DNA from: Umbilicaria muhlenbergii
Lineage: Eukaryota > Ascomycota > Lecanoromycetes > Umbilicariales > Umbilicariaceae
Assembly: GCA_000611775.1 (NCBI GenBank)
Contig: KK106983.1
Span: 1,388,654-1,452,653 of the forward strand
Direction of reading: 5' to 3'
DNA: 64,000 nucleotides
In this document: one piece after another, positions 34,680-46,174 of the stretch
Layout: each line of letters begins with the position of its first letter
How positions within the stretch are numbered: the first letter of the stretch is position 1
Translations under genes and position numbers: made by a program
Notes under the pieces: generated by a model
What the model saw: the letters and a program-made list of their open reading frames with translations, nothing else
What the model was told of the DNA's origin: nothing
The model's database searches: none

Positions 34680-36060
34680 TCATACAAGTCAATTGATGCT
34701 CAATAATGAAATGTTGTGAAATCACATTGACTTCAGCTCCCGTGTTCAATAAGGCTTGCATGAGTATGACATCATCATTGTGAAGAACTTGTTCATCAAC
34801 AATTAAACTAAGCTTCAAGGCTACTTTTGTTCAGCACTTCAGCAGCATGAAGCCTTCACTGAAGCATTCTCATTTTTTGGTGCTGAAACAGCTGCAATCA
34901 GGGTCTTATTCAGGTCTGAATTTTTCACAGGCTGTGAATAATCAGGGGAATAATGTCCCTTCTGATTACAATTTCAACAAGTCACGTGTGACAAGTCCTT
35001 TGTTTCAGGAGCCTTCACTGATTCACTTTCACATTTATTATCTCACTTGCTCTTCACCTTGCCCTCACCAGGCTTATGATCCTTATTCTCAGCAGGCTTT
35101 GATGATGACTCAGGTTTATGACTGAGGGTAGCTGTCATATTAGGATTTGCTTTTGATTTCATGATGCTTCTCAAATGTAGATTATTCTTCAGGCATGCAG
35201 TCAAGGTGATGATTTCCTTTCAAGTTGTGAGTAAATCCTGATAATTCATCAAGGCTGCATGAACCTCAGGCTTCAATTTTGTGAAGAAGTGAGTCCTCAT
35301 GTGCTCTTCACTGTAGAAAGGTAACTGGGCTTTCAAGATGCTCAAATAACTATTGAAAGCTTAAACTGATTGATGAGGTAGTTGAACAGCATCATTATAC
35401 AGCTGAGTGATGTGAAGCTGATGATTCACAGGGTCCTTGATAATGTTGAGCAGGAATTTCATAAAATCATCTCAGGTAACAGTGAAATAATCTCTTGTCT
35501 CATCATCTCACAGTCATGCCTTCTTGAGTTCACCCTTTAAGTATTGCATGACGTAAATCACTTTATCCTCCTCATGAGGGAAATCAGCTGAGTTAAAATG
35601 AAAGGTATTTCTTGCATCTCACATTCAATTCAGGTGCTCTTTCATGTTCTTGTCATGATATAACAGCAACTCCTTTGCCTGAATCCTTGATTATACATTT
35701 CATATTGGCAGCGTTTCATCAGCGCGGCGCTTACTCATTATGAACTCAGCATTCATAGAGTCAAGGAATCTCTCAGCTGAGGTATCAACATGAGTAGCAG
35801 GATCTTTGAGTAAGTTGACTTTCAATGTCAGAACTTTCATTCAGAGCTGCTGCAGCTCTTATTGCTTAAGAAGTTCATCTCACTGTCATCTTGCTTGCAT
35901 GATTTCATCATTAATGTTGTGCATCATTTCATCTGAGGATCCTTCACTCATGAGGTTCACTTCACTGATGCCTGAGGAAATGAGTGATGTTTCATGATCA
36001 TTTTGCTGATTCTTCATCATCATGTCTCATTCTGCTTCAGAAGTTTGACGTAGTTGGTTT
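34680..36060 (-). pseudogene. Fossil gag, CCHC knuckle and protease of the 29505-36343 element
   Basis: Reading leftwards: gag from about 36050 to 35150 with an AERFLDSMNAEF-like block near 35775-35740, a CCHC knuckle area near 35000-34940 (N.NKGH/Y.SD type), then a protease with an NTGAEV-like active site near 34745. Frames reported on the + strand here (34847-35125, 35806-35997) are shadows. Broken several times. Confidence 0.72.
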
Positions 36061-36115
36061 TAAGTCTGCATCTTATCTCAGGTCATCACTCTTTGAAAGA
36101 TAAAATTATTAAAAC

Positions 36116-36343
36116 TGTAAGACTATAGCGTCCCTTACTAGAAAGGGAAGTATAGTTGAGGTATGTGACAGCATGAGATATAAATGTATAGAGGTTATAT
36201 GATCCTAACTATATAAAACTAATAACTAAGGAATGAAGGTGAGATTAAGCAGTGCAGAGTTTTCATGTGACTCACTAATGCTGTCAAGCTGCTTGTAGGG
36301 CGCATGCCCTACGTGAGTCTCAGATTGTCACTAACTCATGACA
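36116..36343 (-). repeat. 5' LTR of the 29505-36343 element
   Basis: 228 bp from TGTAAGAC to ACTCATGACA. It contains a perfect 7-bp stem hairpin, GTAGGGC GCAT GCCCTAC, at 36295-36312, which is eroded in the other LTR copies. No classical tRNA primer site is recognisable next to it. Confidence 0.94.
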
Positions 36344-36348
36344 ATGAT

Positions 36349-38060
36349 CTTGAATCTTCTTTATAAATTCATCAGATGACTGTAACTCAATAAACTGCTT
36401 CTTAATGTTAAAGTGTCACGCCTTCATTCTGCAGTCAATTCACACATGTTCAGTTTTTAATGCAAAAAGTTCAAGAATAAGGGGTGATCCTGACTTATTT
36501 AATGCATAAAATACATGTTCACATTTGTGAGACTGTCCTCAACTGTCAGTAAGCTGATAATGCACATGATAAGCACTGAAGCAGTAAGCCTTCTGATCAT
36601 TCAAGAATTAAAATTAAGGTAATAAGCCCTTCATATGAGTCAATTGATGCTCAATAATGAAATGTTGTGAAATCACATTAACTTCAGCTCTCATGTTCAA
36701 TAAGGCTTGCATGAGTATGACATCATCATTGTGAAGAACTTGTTCATCAATAATTAAATTAAGCTCTGAGGCTACTTTTGTTCAGCACTTTAATGATGCA
36801 GAGTCTTCACTGAAGTGTTTTTATTTTTTCATGCTGAAACAGCTGCAACTGAGGTTTTATTCAGGTTTAAGTTTTTCATAAGCTGTGAATAATTAAAAGA
36901 ATAATGTCTCTTCTGCTTGCAATTTCAATAAGTCATGTGTGACAAGTTTTTTATTTCAGAAGCTTTCACTGATCTGCTTTTATATTTATTATCTCACTTG
37001 CTCTTCATCTTGTCCTCATCAGGCTTATGATCCTTATTCTCAGCAGGCTTCAATGATGACTCAAGTTTATAATTGAAGATAACTGTCATATTAGAATTTG
37101 CTTTCAATTTCATGACATCTCTCAAATGTAGATTATTCTTCAGGTGTGCAGTTAAGGTGATGATTTCTTTTTAAGTTGTGAGTAAGTTCTGATAATTCAT
37201 CAAGGCTGCACAGACCTCAGGCTTCAATTTTGTGAAGAAGTGAATCCTCATGTGCTCTTTACTGTAAAGAGGTAACTGAGCTTTCAAGGTGCTTAAATAA
37301 CTATTGAAAGCTTAAACTGATTAATGAGGTAATTGAACAGCATCATTATACAACTGAGAAATGTGAAGCTGATGATTCACAGGGTCCTCAATAATGTTGA
37401 GCAGGAATTTCATAAAATCATCTCAAATAACAGTGAAATAATTTTTAATCTCATTATTTCACAGTCACGCCTCCTTTGATTCATCCTTTAAGTATTACAT
37501 GACATAAATTACCTTATCCTCCTCATGAGGGAAATCAGTTGAGTTAAAATAGAAGGTATTTCTTGCATCTCACATTCAATTCAAGTGCTCTTTCACATTC
37601 TTGTCATGATATAATGACAACTCCTTTGCCTGAATCCTTGATCATACATTTCATATTAACAGCATTTCATCAGCGCAGCACTTGCTCATTACAGACTCAG
37701 TATTCATAAAGTTAAGAAATCTCTCAGCTGAGGTATCAACATGAGTAGCAGGATCTTTGAGTAGATTGATTTTTAATGTCAGAACTTTCATTCAGAGCTG
37801 TTGCAGCTCTTTTTGCTTAAAAAGTTCATCTCATTATCATTTCACTTGCATGATCTCATTATTAATGTTGCACACTGTTTCACCTGAGGATCCTCTGCTC
37901 ATGAGGTTCACTTCACTGATGTCAGAGGAAATGAGTGATGTTTTATAATTATTTTGTTGATTCTTCATCATCATGTCTCATTCTGCTTCAGAAGTTTAAC
38001 ATAATTGATTTTAAGTCTGCATCTTATCTCAGGCCATCACTCTTTGAAAGGTAAAGTTAT
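36349..38060 (-). pseudogene. Fossil gag and protease of the 25608-38294 element
   Basis: Matches 34400-36110 along its length. Gag runs about 38010-37100, the knuckle lies near 36930, and the protease is near 36690-36760. The 63-codon + frame at 37757-37948 is a shadow of gag. Broken many times and more AT-shifted than the inserted copy. Confidence 0.72.
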
Positions 38061-38066
38061 TAAAAC

Positions 38067-38294
38067 TGTAAGATTATAACATCCCTTACTAGAAAGAGAA
38101 GTATAGTTGAGGTTCATGACAACATGAGATATAAATGTATAAAGATTATATGATCCTAACTATATAAAATTAATAACTAAGGAATGAAGATGAGATCAAG
38201 CAGTGCAGAGTTTTCATGTGATTCATTAATGCTGTCAAGTCACCTGTAGAATGCACACTCTATGCAAGTCTTAAATTGTCACTAACTCATGACA
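38067..38294 (-). repeat. 5' LTR of the 25608-38294 element
   Basis: 228 bp, TGTAAGAT to ACTCATGACA. The bases after it (TTATG) begin RT sequence of an older + strand element, so TTATG is the expected target duplication; its partner is lost with the truncated left end. Confidence 0.9.
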
Positions 38295-39330
38295 TTATGA
38301 CTCTTTGTATAATCTCTTCAATACTGAGTTAAAGGTGCTACAAGAATACTTGAATGACATTTTAATGAAAGATTAAATTCATCATTTCATGAGCTCTGCA
38401 GGAGCACTCATTCTTTTTGTTTTAAAAAAAGATGAAAAGCTGCACTTATACATTGATTATCAGAGGTTGAACAAGATGATCATCAAGAACAGGCACTCAT
38501 TACCTTTTATAAATGAAACATTAAATCAGTTTAATAAAGTCAAGCTATTTATGAAGCTAGATTTAAAGAACACTTATCATCATATTTGCATAAAGAAGAA
38601 TGATGAGTGAAAAACAGTGTTTCACATGTATTATGATCACTTTAAGTATATGATTATGCCTTTCAGATTGATCAACACTTCAGTTATGTTTCAAGTTTAC
38701 ATCAACTGAGCATTAACAGAGCTTGTGAATGTCTTTTGTGTTGTTTATTTAAATGACATTCTTATATACTTGAAATCACTGATGAAACACTGAGAGCATA
38801 TTAAGTAAGTGTTAAACAGACTCTACTGATTTCAACTTTACATGAATTTTAAGAAGTGTGAATTCTTCATTATCAAGGTGAAATTCCTAGGGTTTATTAT
38901 CATCACTGACAGCATAGTGATGAATTCATGATGAGTGAACATCATATGAGACTGATTAATATTAAGAACTTTTCAGAAAGTACAAGTCTTTCTGAGTTTT
39001 GCAAACCTTTATAAATGCTTTATTAAGCATTATTCACAAGTTGCAGCCCTCTTGACAAACCTTATGAAAGATAACAAGAATGAAAAGAAGTTTAAGTCTT
39101 TTAAATTCTTAAATGATGCAAAGAAGGTGTTTAACTGACTTCATGAAATCTTTATAAAAACACTCATCCTGATTCACTTTAATTTAAAGTTATGAATACA
39201 GATGAAAACTGATGCATTAATCATTAAGCTCATTGACATCCTGTCTCAATTATTGAATAACAGAAAGTGACATTCAGTTGTGTTTTAATTGAGAAAGTTA
39301 TCTTCTTCAGAGATTTAATATAAAACTCAT
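38295..39330 (+). pseudogene. Fossil RT of the divergent gypsy element
   Basis: The 73-codon stretch 38389-38610 shows ALILFVLKKDEKLHLYIDY, then KNRHSLPF and FMKLDLKNTYH, all standard gypsy RT blocks. The active-site region is near 38745-38775. The sequence continues into RNase H and is cut by the inserted LTR at 39331. Broken several times. Confidence 0.8.
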
Positions 39331-39558
39331 TGTCACGGGTTAGTGGCAATTTGAGACTCATGTAGAGCATGCACTCTACAAGTGACTTGACAGTGTTAAT
39401 GAGTCACATGAAAACTCTGCACTGCTCAATCTCACCTTCATTCCTTAGTTATTAGTTTTATATAATTAGGATCATATAATCTTTATACATTTATATCTCA
39501 TGCTGTCATGAACCTTGACTATACTTCTCTTTCTAGTAAGGGATGTTATAATTTTACA
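39331..39558 (+). repeat. 5' LTR of the 39331-46169 element
   Basis: 228 bp, begins TGTCACGGGTTA and ends ATTTTACA. CTCAT precedes it. Confidence 0.93.
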
Positions 39559-39639
39559 GTTTTAATAATTTTACCTTTCAAAGAATGATGGCCTGAGATA
39601 AGATGCAGACTTAAAATTAATTATGTTAAACTTCTGAAG

Positions 39640-41000
39640 CAGAATGAGACATGATGATGAAGAATCAGCAAAATGACTGTGAAACATCACTCATTTCCTT
39701 AAACATCAGTGAAGTGAACCTCATGAATGAAGAATCCTCAGGTGAAATGATGTGCAACATTAATGATGAAATCATGCAAGTGAAATGACAGTGAGATGAA
39801 CTTCTTAAGTAATAAAAGCTGCAGCAGCTCTGAATGAAAGTTTTAACATTAAAAATCAACTTACTCAAAGATCCTGCTACTCATGTTGATACCTCAGCTG
39901 AGAGATTCCTTGACTTTATGAACATTAAGTCTGTAATGAGTAAGCATCATGCTGATGAAACGCTGTCAATATGAAATGTATAATCAAGGATTCAGGCAAA
40001 GGAGTTGCTGTTATATCATGATAAGAACATGAAAGAGCACCTGAATTGAATGTGAGATGCAAGAAATACCTTTCATTTTAACTCAGCTGATTTCCCTCAT
40101 GAGGAGGATAAGATGATTTATGTCATGCAATATTTAAAGAGTGAACTCAAGGAGGCGTGACTGCAAGATGATGAAATAAGAGATTATTTTATTATTATCT
40201 GAGATAATTTTATGAAATTCCTGCTCAACATTATTGAGGACCCTGTGAATCATCAGTTTCACACTGCTCAGTTGTATAATGATGCTGTTCAATTACCTCA
40301 TTAATCAGTTTAAGCTTTTAATAACTATTTAAGCACCTTGAAAGCTCAGTTACCTCCTTACAGTGAAGAGCACATGAGGACTCACTTCTTCACAAAATTA
40401 AAGCTTGAGGTTCATGCAGCCTTAATGAATTATCAGGACTTATTTACAACTTGAAAAAGAATCATCATCTTGATCACACGCCTGAAGAATAATCTACATT
40501 TGAGAAGTGCTGTGAAATTGAAAGCAAATCCTAATATGACAGTTATCCTCAGTTGTAAACCTGAGTCATCATTAAAGCCTGCTGAGAATAAGGATCATAA
40601 GCCTGATGAGAGCAAGATGAAGAGCAAGTGAGATAATAAATATAAAAGTGAATCAGTGAAGACTCCTGAAACAAAGGACTTGTCACACATGACTTGTTGA
40701 AATTACAATCAGAAGAGACATTATTCCTCTGATTATTTACACTCTGTGAAAAACTCAGATCTGAATAAGACCTCAGTTGCAGCTGTTTCAGCATCAAAAA
40801 ATGAGAACACTTCAATGAAGACTTCACATCACTGAAGTGCTGAACAAAAGTAACTTTAAAGCTTAATTTAATTGTTGATGAACAAGTTCTTCACAATGAT
40901 GATGTCATACTCATGCAAGCCTTATTGAACACGGGAGCTGAAATCAATGTGATTTCACAACATTTCATTATTGAGCATCAATTGACTCATATGAAGAGTT
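39640..41000 (+). pseudogene. Fossil gag, CCHC knuckle and protease of the 39331-46169 element
   Basis: Gag has the AERFLDFMNIK-like block near 39900-39935. The knuckle lies near 40685-40735 (NQKRHYSSDY). The protease has an LNTGAEINVIS active-site motif near 40924-40956, where the acidic form DTGA is usual. Broken many times. Confidence 0.75.
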
Positions 41001-41305
41001 TATTGTCTCAACTTTAATTCTTGAATGATCAGAAGGCTTACTGCTTCAGTGCTTACTATGTGCATTATCAGCTTACTGACAGTTGAGGATAATCTCATGA
41101 ATGTGAACATGTATTTTATGCATTAAATAAATCAGAATCACCCCTTATCCTTGAACTCCTCATGTTGAAGACTGAACATGTGTGAATCAACTGCAGAACA
41201 AAAGCGTGACGCTTCAACATTAAGAAGCAGCTTATTGAGTTACAGTCACTTAATGAATTTATAAGAAAGATTCAAGATCACTCTGCTGTCTACATCATGA
41301 TATGA

Positions 41306-42900
41306 GTGAGTCTGAGTGATGACGTCACATCAGAGGTGCACATACAAAGTGTTGAAATAACACAAGCTTTATCTGAGGAGTATGTTAATTATGTAAATGT
41401 GTTTTTAATGAAGAATGCTGACCTCCTTTCATCTCATAAAGTCAGTGATCATGCAATTGACTTGAATGACACAGATTCATCTTATGACCCTTTGTATAAT
41501 CTCTTTAATACTGAACTAGAGGTGTTACAAGAATATTTAAATGACATCTTAATGAAAGGTTGAATTCATCATTTCATGAGCTCTGCAGGAGCACTCATTC
41601 TTTTTGTTTCAAAAAAAGATGAAGAGCTGCACTTATGCATTGATTATTAAGAGTTAAACAAGATGATCATCAAGAACAGGCACCTGTTACCTCTTATAAG
41701 TGAAATGTTGAATCAGCTTAATGAAGTCAAGCTATTTATGAAGCTGAATTTGAAGAATGCCTACCACTGTATCTGCATAAAGAAGAGTGACAAGTGAAAG
41801 ATGATGTTTCATATGCATTATAATCACTTTGAGTATATGATCATGTCTTTCAGATTGATCAACACTTCAGTTATGTTTCAGGTTTACATCAATTAAGCAT
41901 TAACAAAGCTTGTGAATGTCTTTTATGTTATCTATTTAAATGACATCCTTATATACTCAGAATCATCAGCGCAACACTGAGAGCATGTTAAGCAGGTGTT
42001 AAACTGACTCTGTTGATTTCAACTTTACATGAATTTTAAGAAGTGTGAATTCTTCATTATCAAGGTGAAATTCCTAGAGTTTATTATCACAACTGAAGGC
42101 GTAGTCATGAATCTGTGATGAGTGAACATCATACAGGATTGATCAGTATCAAGGACTTTTCAGGAGGTACAAGTCTTTCTAGACTTTGTGAACTTTTATA
42201 AACACTTTATTAAGCATTATTCACAAGTTGCAGCCCCCTTGACAAACCTTATGAAAGGTAGCAAGAATGAAAAGAAGTTTAAGTCTTTTAAATTCTCAAG
42301 TGATGCAAAGAAGGTGTTTAATCACCTTCATGAAGCTTTTATGACAGCACTTATCCTGATTCACTTTAATCTGAAGTTATGAATACAGATGAAAACTGAT
42401 GTGTTAATCATTGAGCTCACTGACATCCTGTCTCAGCTGTTGAATAGCAGGCAGTGACATTCAGTTGCATTTTAATTAAGAAAGCTGTCTCCTTCAGAGA
42501 TTTAATATGAAACTCATGATCAAGAGCTTCTTGTCATCATTATGATGTTTAAACATTGACGCCACTATCTCAAAGGCAGTTGTCATATCATAGAGGTATT
42601 AACTGATCATAACAATTTATGAGGATTTATGAACATGAAGGAATTGAATGATAAGCAAGCATGATGAGCAATGAAGCTTGCTGCTTTTGATTTTAATATC
42701 CTGCATCAGTTTGAAAAGATCAACCCCGCTGACATGCTGTTGAGGTGATCAGACTACAGGGATGTTGAAGAGGTGAGTGAAATTATGAAGAAATTACTCT
42801 CAACACTTCAGAGAAAGTTAATCACTCTTGTGAATGTATTCTCACTCAGATATGCCTCTATTGTGAGGCAGTTGCTTGCAGAAGTGAAGAGAATGACTGA
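41306..42900 (+). pseudogene. Fossil RT and RNase H of the 39331-46169 element
   Basis: The linker stretch 41306-41563 carries ALSEEYVNYVNVFLMKNAD and VSDHAIDLND. RT follows with FVSKKDEELH near 41605 and an active-site region near 41935-41965. The connection stretch is 42188-42382 ([18 protein letters not shown]), and RNase H comes after it. Broken many times. Confidence 0.8.
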
Positions 42901-42979
42901 GATTAAAAATCTTAAACTTCAGAAAAAATGCTGAAGAAGTGATGATAAAACATCTGCTCATGATGATTATGATGTAACT

Positions 42980-44530
42980 GTGAAACAGCTTAACCCTGTC
43001 ACTGAAATTGTTAATTGCAAACAACTCATTTCACATGTGATGATAAGAGATCTTGTCATTCATGAAACAGCTGATGAAAGCTCAAGTTTATCTTTAAGAG
43101 ATTTAATTCAAACTCTACAAAATGATGATTCATTTGTAGAAGTGACATGCAACACTGATTGTACATCAGTGAAGTGCAGAGCTAAAGCTGAAAGTCCTTG
43201 AAAAATTAACTCTGAAGGTCTTTTATTTCATGAGGAATAAATATACATTCTGAAAGAAAAGTCTGTAAGGGCAGAGATTTTAAAACATCATCATGATGAT
43301 GTCTTGACAGAGCATTTCAGAGTAGAAAGAACTCTTAAATTGATTGACTGCAAATATTATTGAATTGATATGAGTCAAGATGTCAAAGATTATGTTGCAT
43401 CATGTGACATCTGTCAAAGAATGAAAGTGCTTAAACATCATCTCTATGATGAGCTACAGGTGCTGCCTCAGTCAGAAGAATCATGACAGCAAGTCATCAT
43501 GAATTTTATTATTAACTTGCTGTCAAGTAAGTGCAGAGGTTGCGTGTATGATGTGATCTTAATGATTATAAATCAGTATATGAAAATGACTCAGTATATT
43601 CAAATCATGAAAACAGTTACAGCAACAGAGTTGACTGACTTATTTTATGAGGAAATAATATACTGATTTGATGTACTGAAAGGAGCTGTCTTTGATTAAG
43701 AATCAGTTTTCACAAGTGCTTTCTGATTGAAAATGTGCTATTATTTAAGAATGAAGCATCAGCTAAGCACTGCCTTTCACCTGCAAATGAATGAACAGAC
43801 AGAGTGACAGAATCAAATCTTGAAACATTATCTTCACTGTTATTACTCAGATGAACAAGACAACTGAATGAATCTTTTACCTTTGACAGAATTCACTTAC
43901 AATAATGAAACACAAGCATCAATAAGGTGCAGCTCTTTTTATGTCATGTATGCTTATCATTCAGAAGTAAGATTTGAAGTTGAGGACAACTTCAGGAAAA
44001 AAGAGATACCTGCAGTTAAAGATTGAGTGAAATGATTTCATGACATACAGGAAGTGCTGTTGCAATGATGAGAAAATATAATTAATTCTCAGACAAAATA
44101 TTATGATGTTAAACATAAACTCAAGACTTATAATGTGAGAGACTTGATAATGTTATTCATGAAGAACTTACAACAGAAGCGCTTAAGCAGGAAATTATTT
44201 CACAAATTCATTAAATCATTTCAAGTTGAAGACTTAATAGAGAAGCAGGCCTACAAGTTAACTTTATTACTCATTTATTAAATTCATAATGTCTTTCACG
44301 TCTCTTACTTAAAGTCATATCAGTGTAGAGTTGATGATGACTTTAAATCATTACTGCCGCCTCTGAAGTTAATTGATGATGAAGAAGAATATGAAGTTGA
44401 AGAGATTTTAAATCACTGAAAATCCAGGAATGAAATCCTGTACAAAGTGAGATGAAAGGGTTGATCAGAAGAATATGATCAATGAGTGTTAAAAAAGAAC
44501 TTAAAAGGTGTGCAGGAAATATAAGCAGCC
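42980..44530 (+). pseudogene. Fossil integrase and chromodomain of the 39331-46169 element
   Basis: The stretch 42980-43201 is the RNase H to integrase linker. The zinc-binding domain runs about 43290-43430 (EHFRVERTL...DICQRMK), with the catalytic core to about 43960. A chromodomain (EEEYEVEEILNH..SRNEILYKVR) lies at about 44380-44470. Broken many times. Confidence 0.78.
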
Positions 44531-44819
44531 TTTAATAATGAATTAAATGAGTGTAGAAGAAAGTGATTTAAGAAGATTTAATTAATGTCATAAAAACACT
44601 CTTTCCTGATTTTCCTCAAGGGGTTTTACAGGTTTTATTAAGGCCTTATAGGTGATCTATGACAAGGGTCAAGAGTGACAAGTTCATTAAAAAAGATGAA
44701 TCATCAGCAAGGCACAAGAGAAACATAATATTATTACTGCTGTAGCAGTGTACCTGATCAGAGTCAAAGCAAAAAGAAATTATCATACAAGATCAGCAAA
44801 ACACTGACAAAACATTATT

Positions 44820-45720
44820 TATTCATCTTCATCATCATTATTCTTCTTCTTCTCTTCATCATTCTTCTTCAGTTCCTCTGACTCCTCTGACTCAAAAGGA
44901 GAGAAATCTCCATCATCATTATCATCATCATCATCAACAATGACAGGCAAACACTTTTAAAATAAGATGCACATTAGCTGTTCATAATCATCATGTCAGG
45001 GGTGAAGAGAAGGGGATTAAACTGAATATCACATGATATTCAAGATATCTTTAAGCGTGTCATTACTGCACTTAAGCTGCTTAAGCAGCAGGAGATCAAC
45101 CTCAACAGCAGACTTCAATTTGAACAGCTTTTGATGACAGCTGATAACATGAAGATGCACTGTAATCTTCTTGTTATAACACTTTTAGCGCGCCTTGAGA
45201 GTGATCAGGAGAGCAGATGAAGGAGTGTTAATATTAACTTTGTTGATCAAGTGAATCAATGTGTTTACCTTGCAGGTGAACCGCGCGGGGACTTTAAATC
45301 ATCAGTGAGATACAACAGGTGAGCATGTTAAACTTATTAAAAAACAAGCTTTGTGAAGGTTTGCGCAGTATGCACACTTAACATTTGCATGAGTATCACA
45401 AACCTGCATGATATCTTCAGTGAAACAGTGACTGCATCAGAGGCAAAATGATTTAATGAGGCATGCATGAGGGCCTGTGAAGCGCTTGACAATGAGTGAG
45501 TGTTATATGATGCTGCACATTAATCATGCATGTGCAGAGCCTGTTTCTCTGACTTATAAGCATGATGACTGATGTTGTAATGATGTAAATGATGCAGTTT
45601 GAGGGTGCATTAATGATGTTGTGATGATGAGTCACTGCTCTGGCAAAACTTGATGACAGAAGGCTGAGGAGTTGACAGTATTTATATTTCAGAGCTCTTG
45701 TTGTGATATCATCACTCAGA
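44820..45720 (-). pseudogene. Antisense accessory gene, copy in the 39331-46169 element
   Basis: On the strand opposite to pol, 45344-45376 reads C-A-Y-C-A-N-L-H-K-A-C, almost identical to the motif at 30298-30330. Leftwards follow the KARQKCYNK-like region (about 45165-45200), the LLLKQLKC block (about 45065-45095) and an acidic, Lys-containing tail toward 44825. The layout is the same as at 30075-30855. Broken in places; function unknown. Confidence 0.6.
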
Positions 45721-45941
45721 GCCTTAATTATGCTATCATAATGCTGTCATGTTTATGCTGTCATGACTTCACTGCCGCCTCTTCACTCCTCAGAGTTTTC
45801 ACTTTCATGTGACAAGCTCACCTCACTATCATCTTGCTTAATCAGCATTAACATCATGTCATTAATTCAACTGTTAATTGAGTTTTTTATCAGTCATTCA
45901 CCTTTCTGCGCTGAAGGGCTGCTGCATAAGGGAGAGGTAAT

Positions 45942-46169
45942 TATCATGAGTTAATGACAATCTGAGACTCATGTAGAGCATGCGCCCTACAAGAAACTTG
46001 ACAGTGTTAATGAGTCACATGAAAACTCTGCACTGCTTGATCTCACCTTCATTCCTTAGTTATTAGTTTTATATAGTTAAGATCATATAACCTTTATACA
46101 TTTATATCTCATGCTGTCATGAACCTTGACTATACTTCCCTTTTTAGTAAGGAATATTATAATCTTACA
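45942..46169 (+). repeat. 3' LTR of the 39331-46169 element
   Basis: 228 bp, preceded by AAGGGAGAGGTAAT, ends ATCTTACA and is followed by the duplication CTCAT. Confidence 0.93.
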
Positions 46170-46174
46170 CTCAT

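Larger units (their letters stand above)
29505..36343 (-). mobile_element. Best-preserved complete gypsy fossil, 6.84 kb, duplication ATGAT
   Basis: LTRs of 228 bp (29505-29732 and 36116-36343) with perfect target duplication ATGAT at 29500-29504 and 36344-36348. The flanks join to continue the outer element's protease-side sequence. Order on the minus strand: 5' LTR, gag (about 36050-35150), CCHC (about 35000-34940), protease (about 34830-34680), RT (about 34200-33270), RNase H (to about 32850), integrase (about 32560-31500), chromodomain region (about 31340-31170), antisense gene on + (about 30075-30855), purine tract CATAAGGGGGAGGCAAT (29733-29749), 3' LTR. By eye the LTR pair differs at about 12 of 228 sites, all transitions, so decay rather than plain clock divergence. 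It keeps the most CpG of this family but is still broken many times. Confidence 0.93.
25608..38294 (-). mobile_element. 3'-truncated 228-bp-LTR gypsy fossil carrying a foldback repeat and a younger gypsy copy
   Basis: The element's own parts are 25608-28030, 29151-29504 and 36344-38294. On the minus strand these are the 5' LTR (38067-38294), gag (about 38010-37100), CCHC area (about 36960-36900), protease (about 36770-36650), RT (to about 27250), RNase H and most of integrase. It ends at the TIR element at 25607, so the chromodomain, antisense gene and 3' LTR are missing. The foldback repeat copy 2 sits in RT, and the complete copy 29505-36343 sits upstream of RT with duplication ATGAT. Broken many times. 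Confidence 0.87.
39331..46169 (+). mobile_element. Complete-layout gypsy fossil, 6.84 kb, nested, duplication CTCAT
   Basis: LTRs of 228 bp (39331-39558, 45942-46169) with perfect target duplication CTCAT at 39326-39330 and 46170-46174; the flanks join as continuous RNase H sequence of the older element. Order: 5' LTR, gag (about 39640-40470), CCHC (about 40685-40735), protease (about 40860-41000), RT (about 41460-42400), RNase H (to about 42900), integrase (about 43220-44250), chromodomain (about 44370-44530), antisense gene (about 45720-44820, minus), purine tract (45925-45941), 3' LTR. Intermediate decay; many breaks. Confidence 0.93.

Noticed and set aside
34847-35125. A 92-codon + frame rich in Ser, Cys and Phe (also 35806-35997 and 37757-37948)
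   Set aside because: These are opposite-strand shadows of gag and the knuckle region of minus-strand gypsy fossils; the same shadows recur on the other strand in + oriented copies (39665-39868, 40549-40827).
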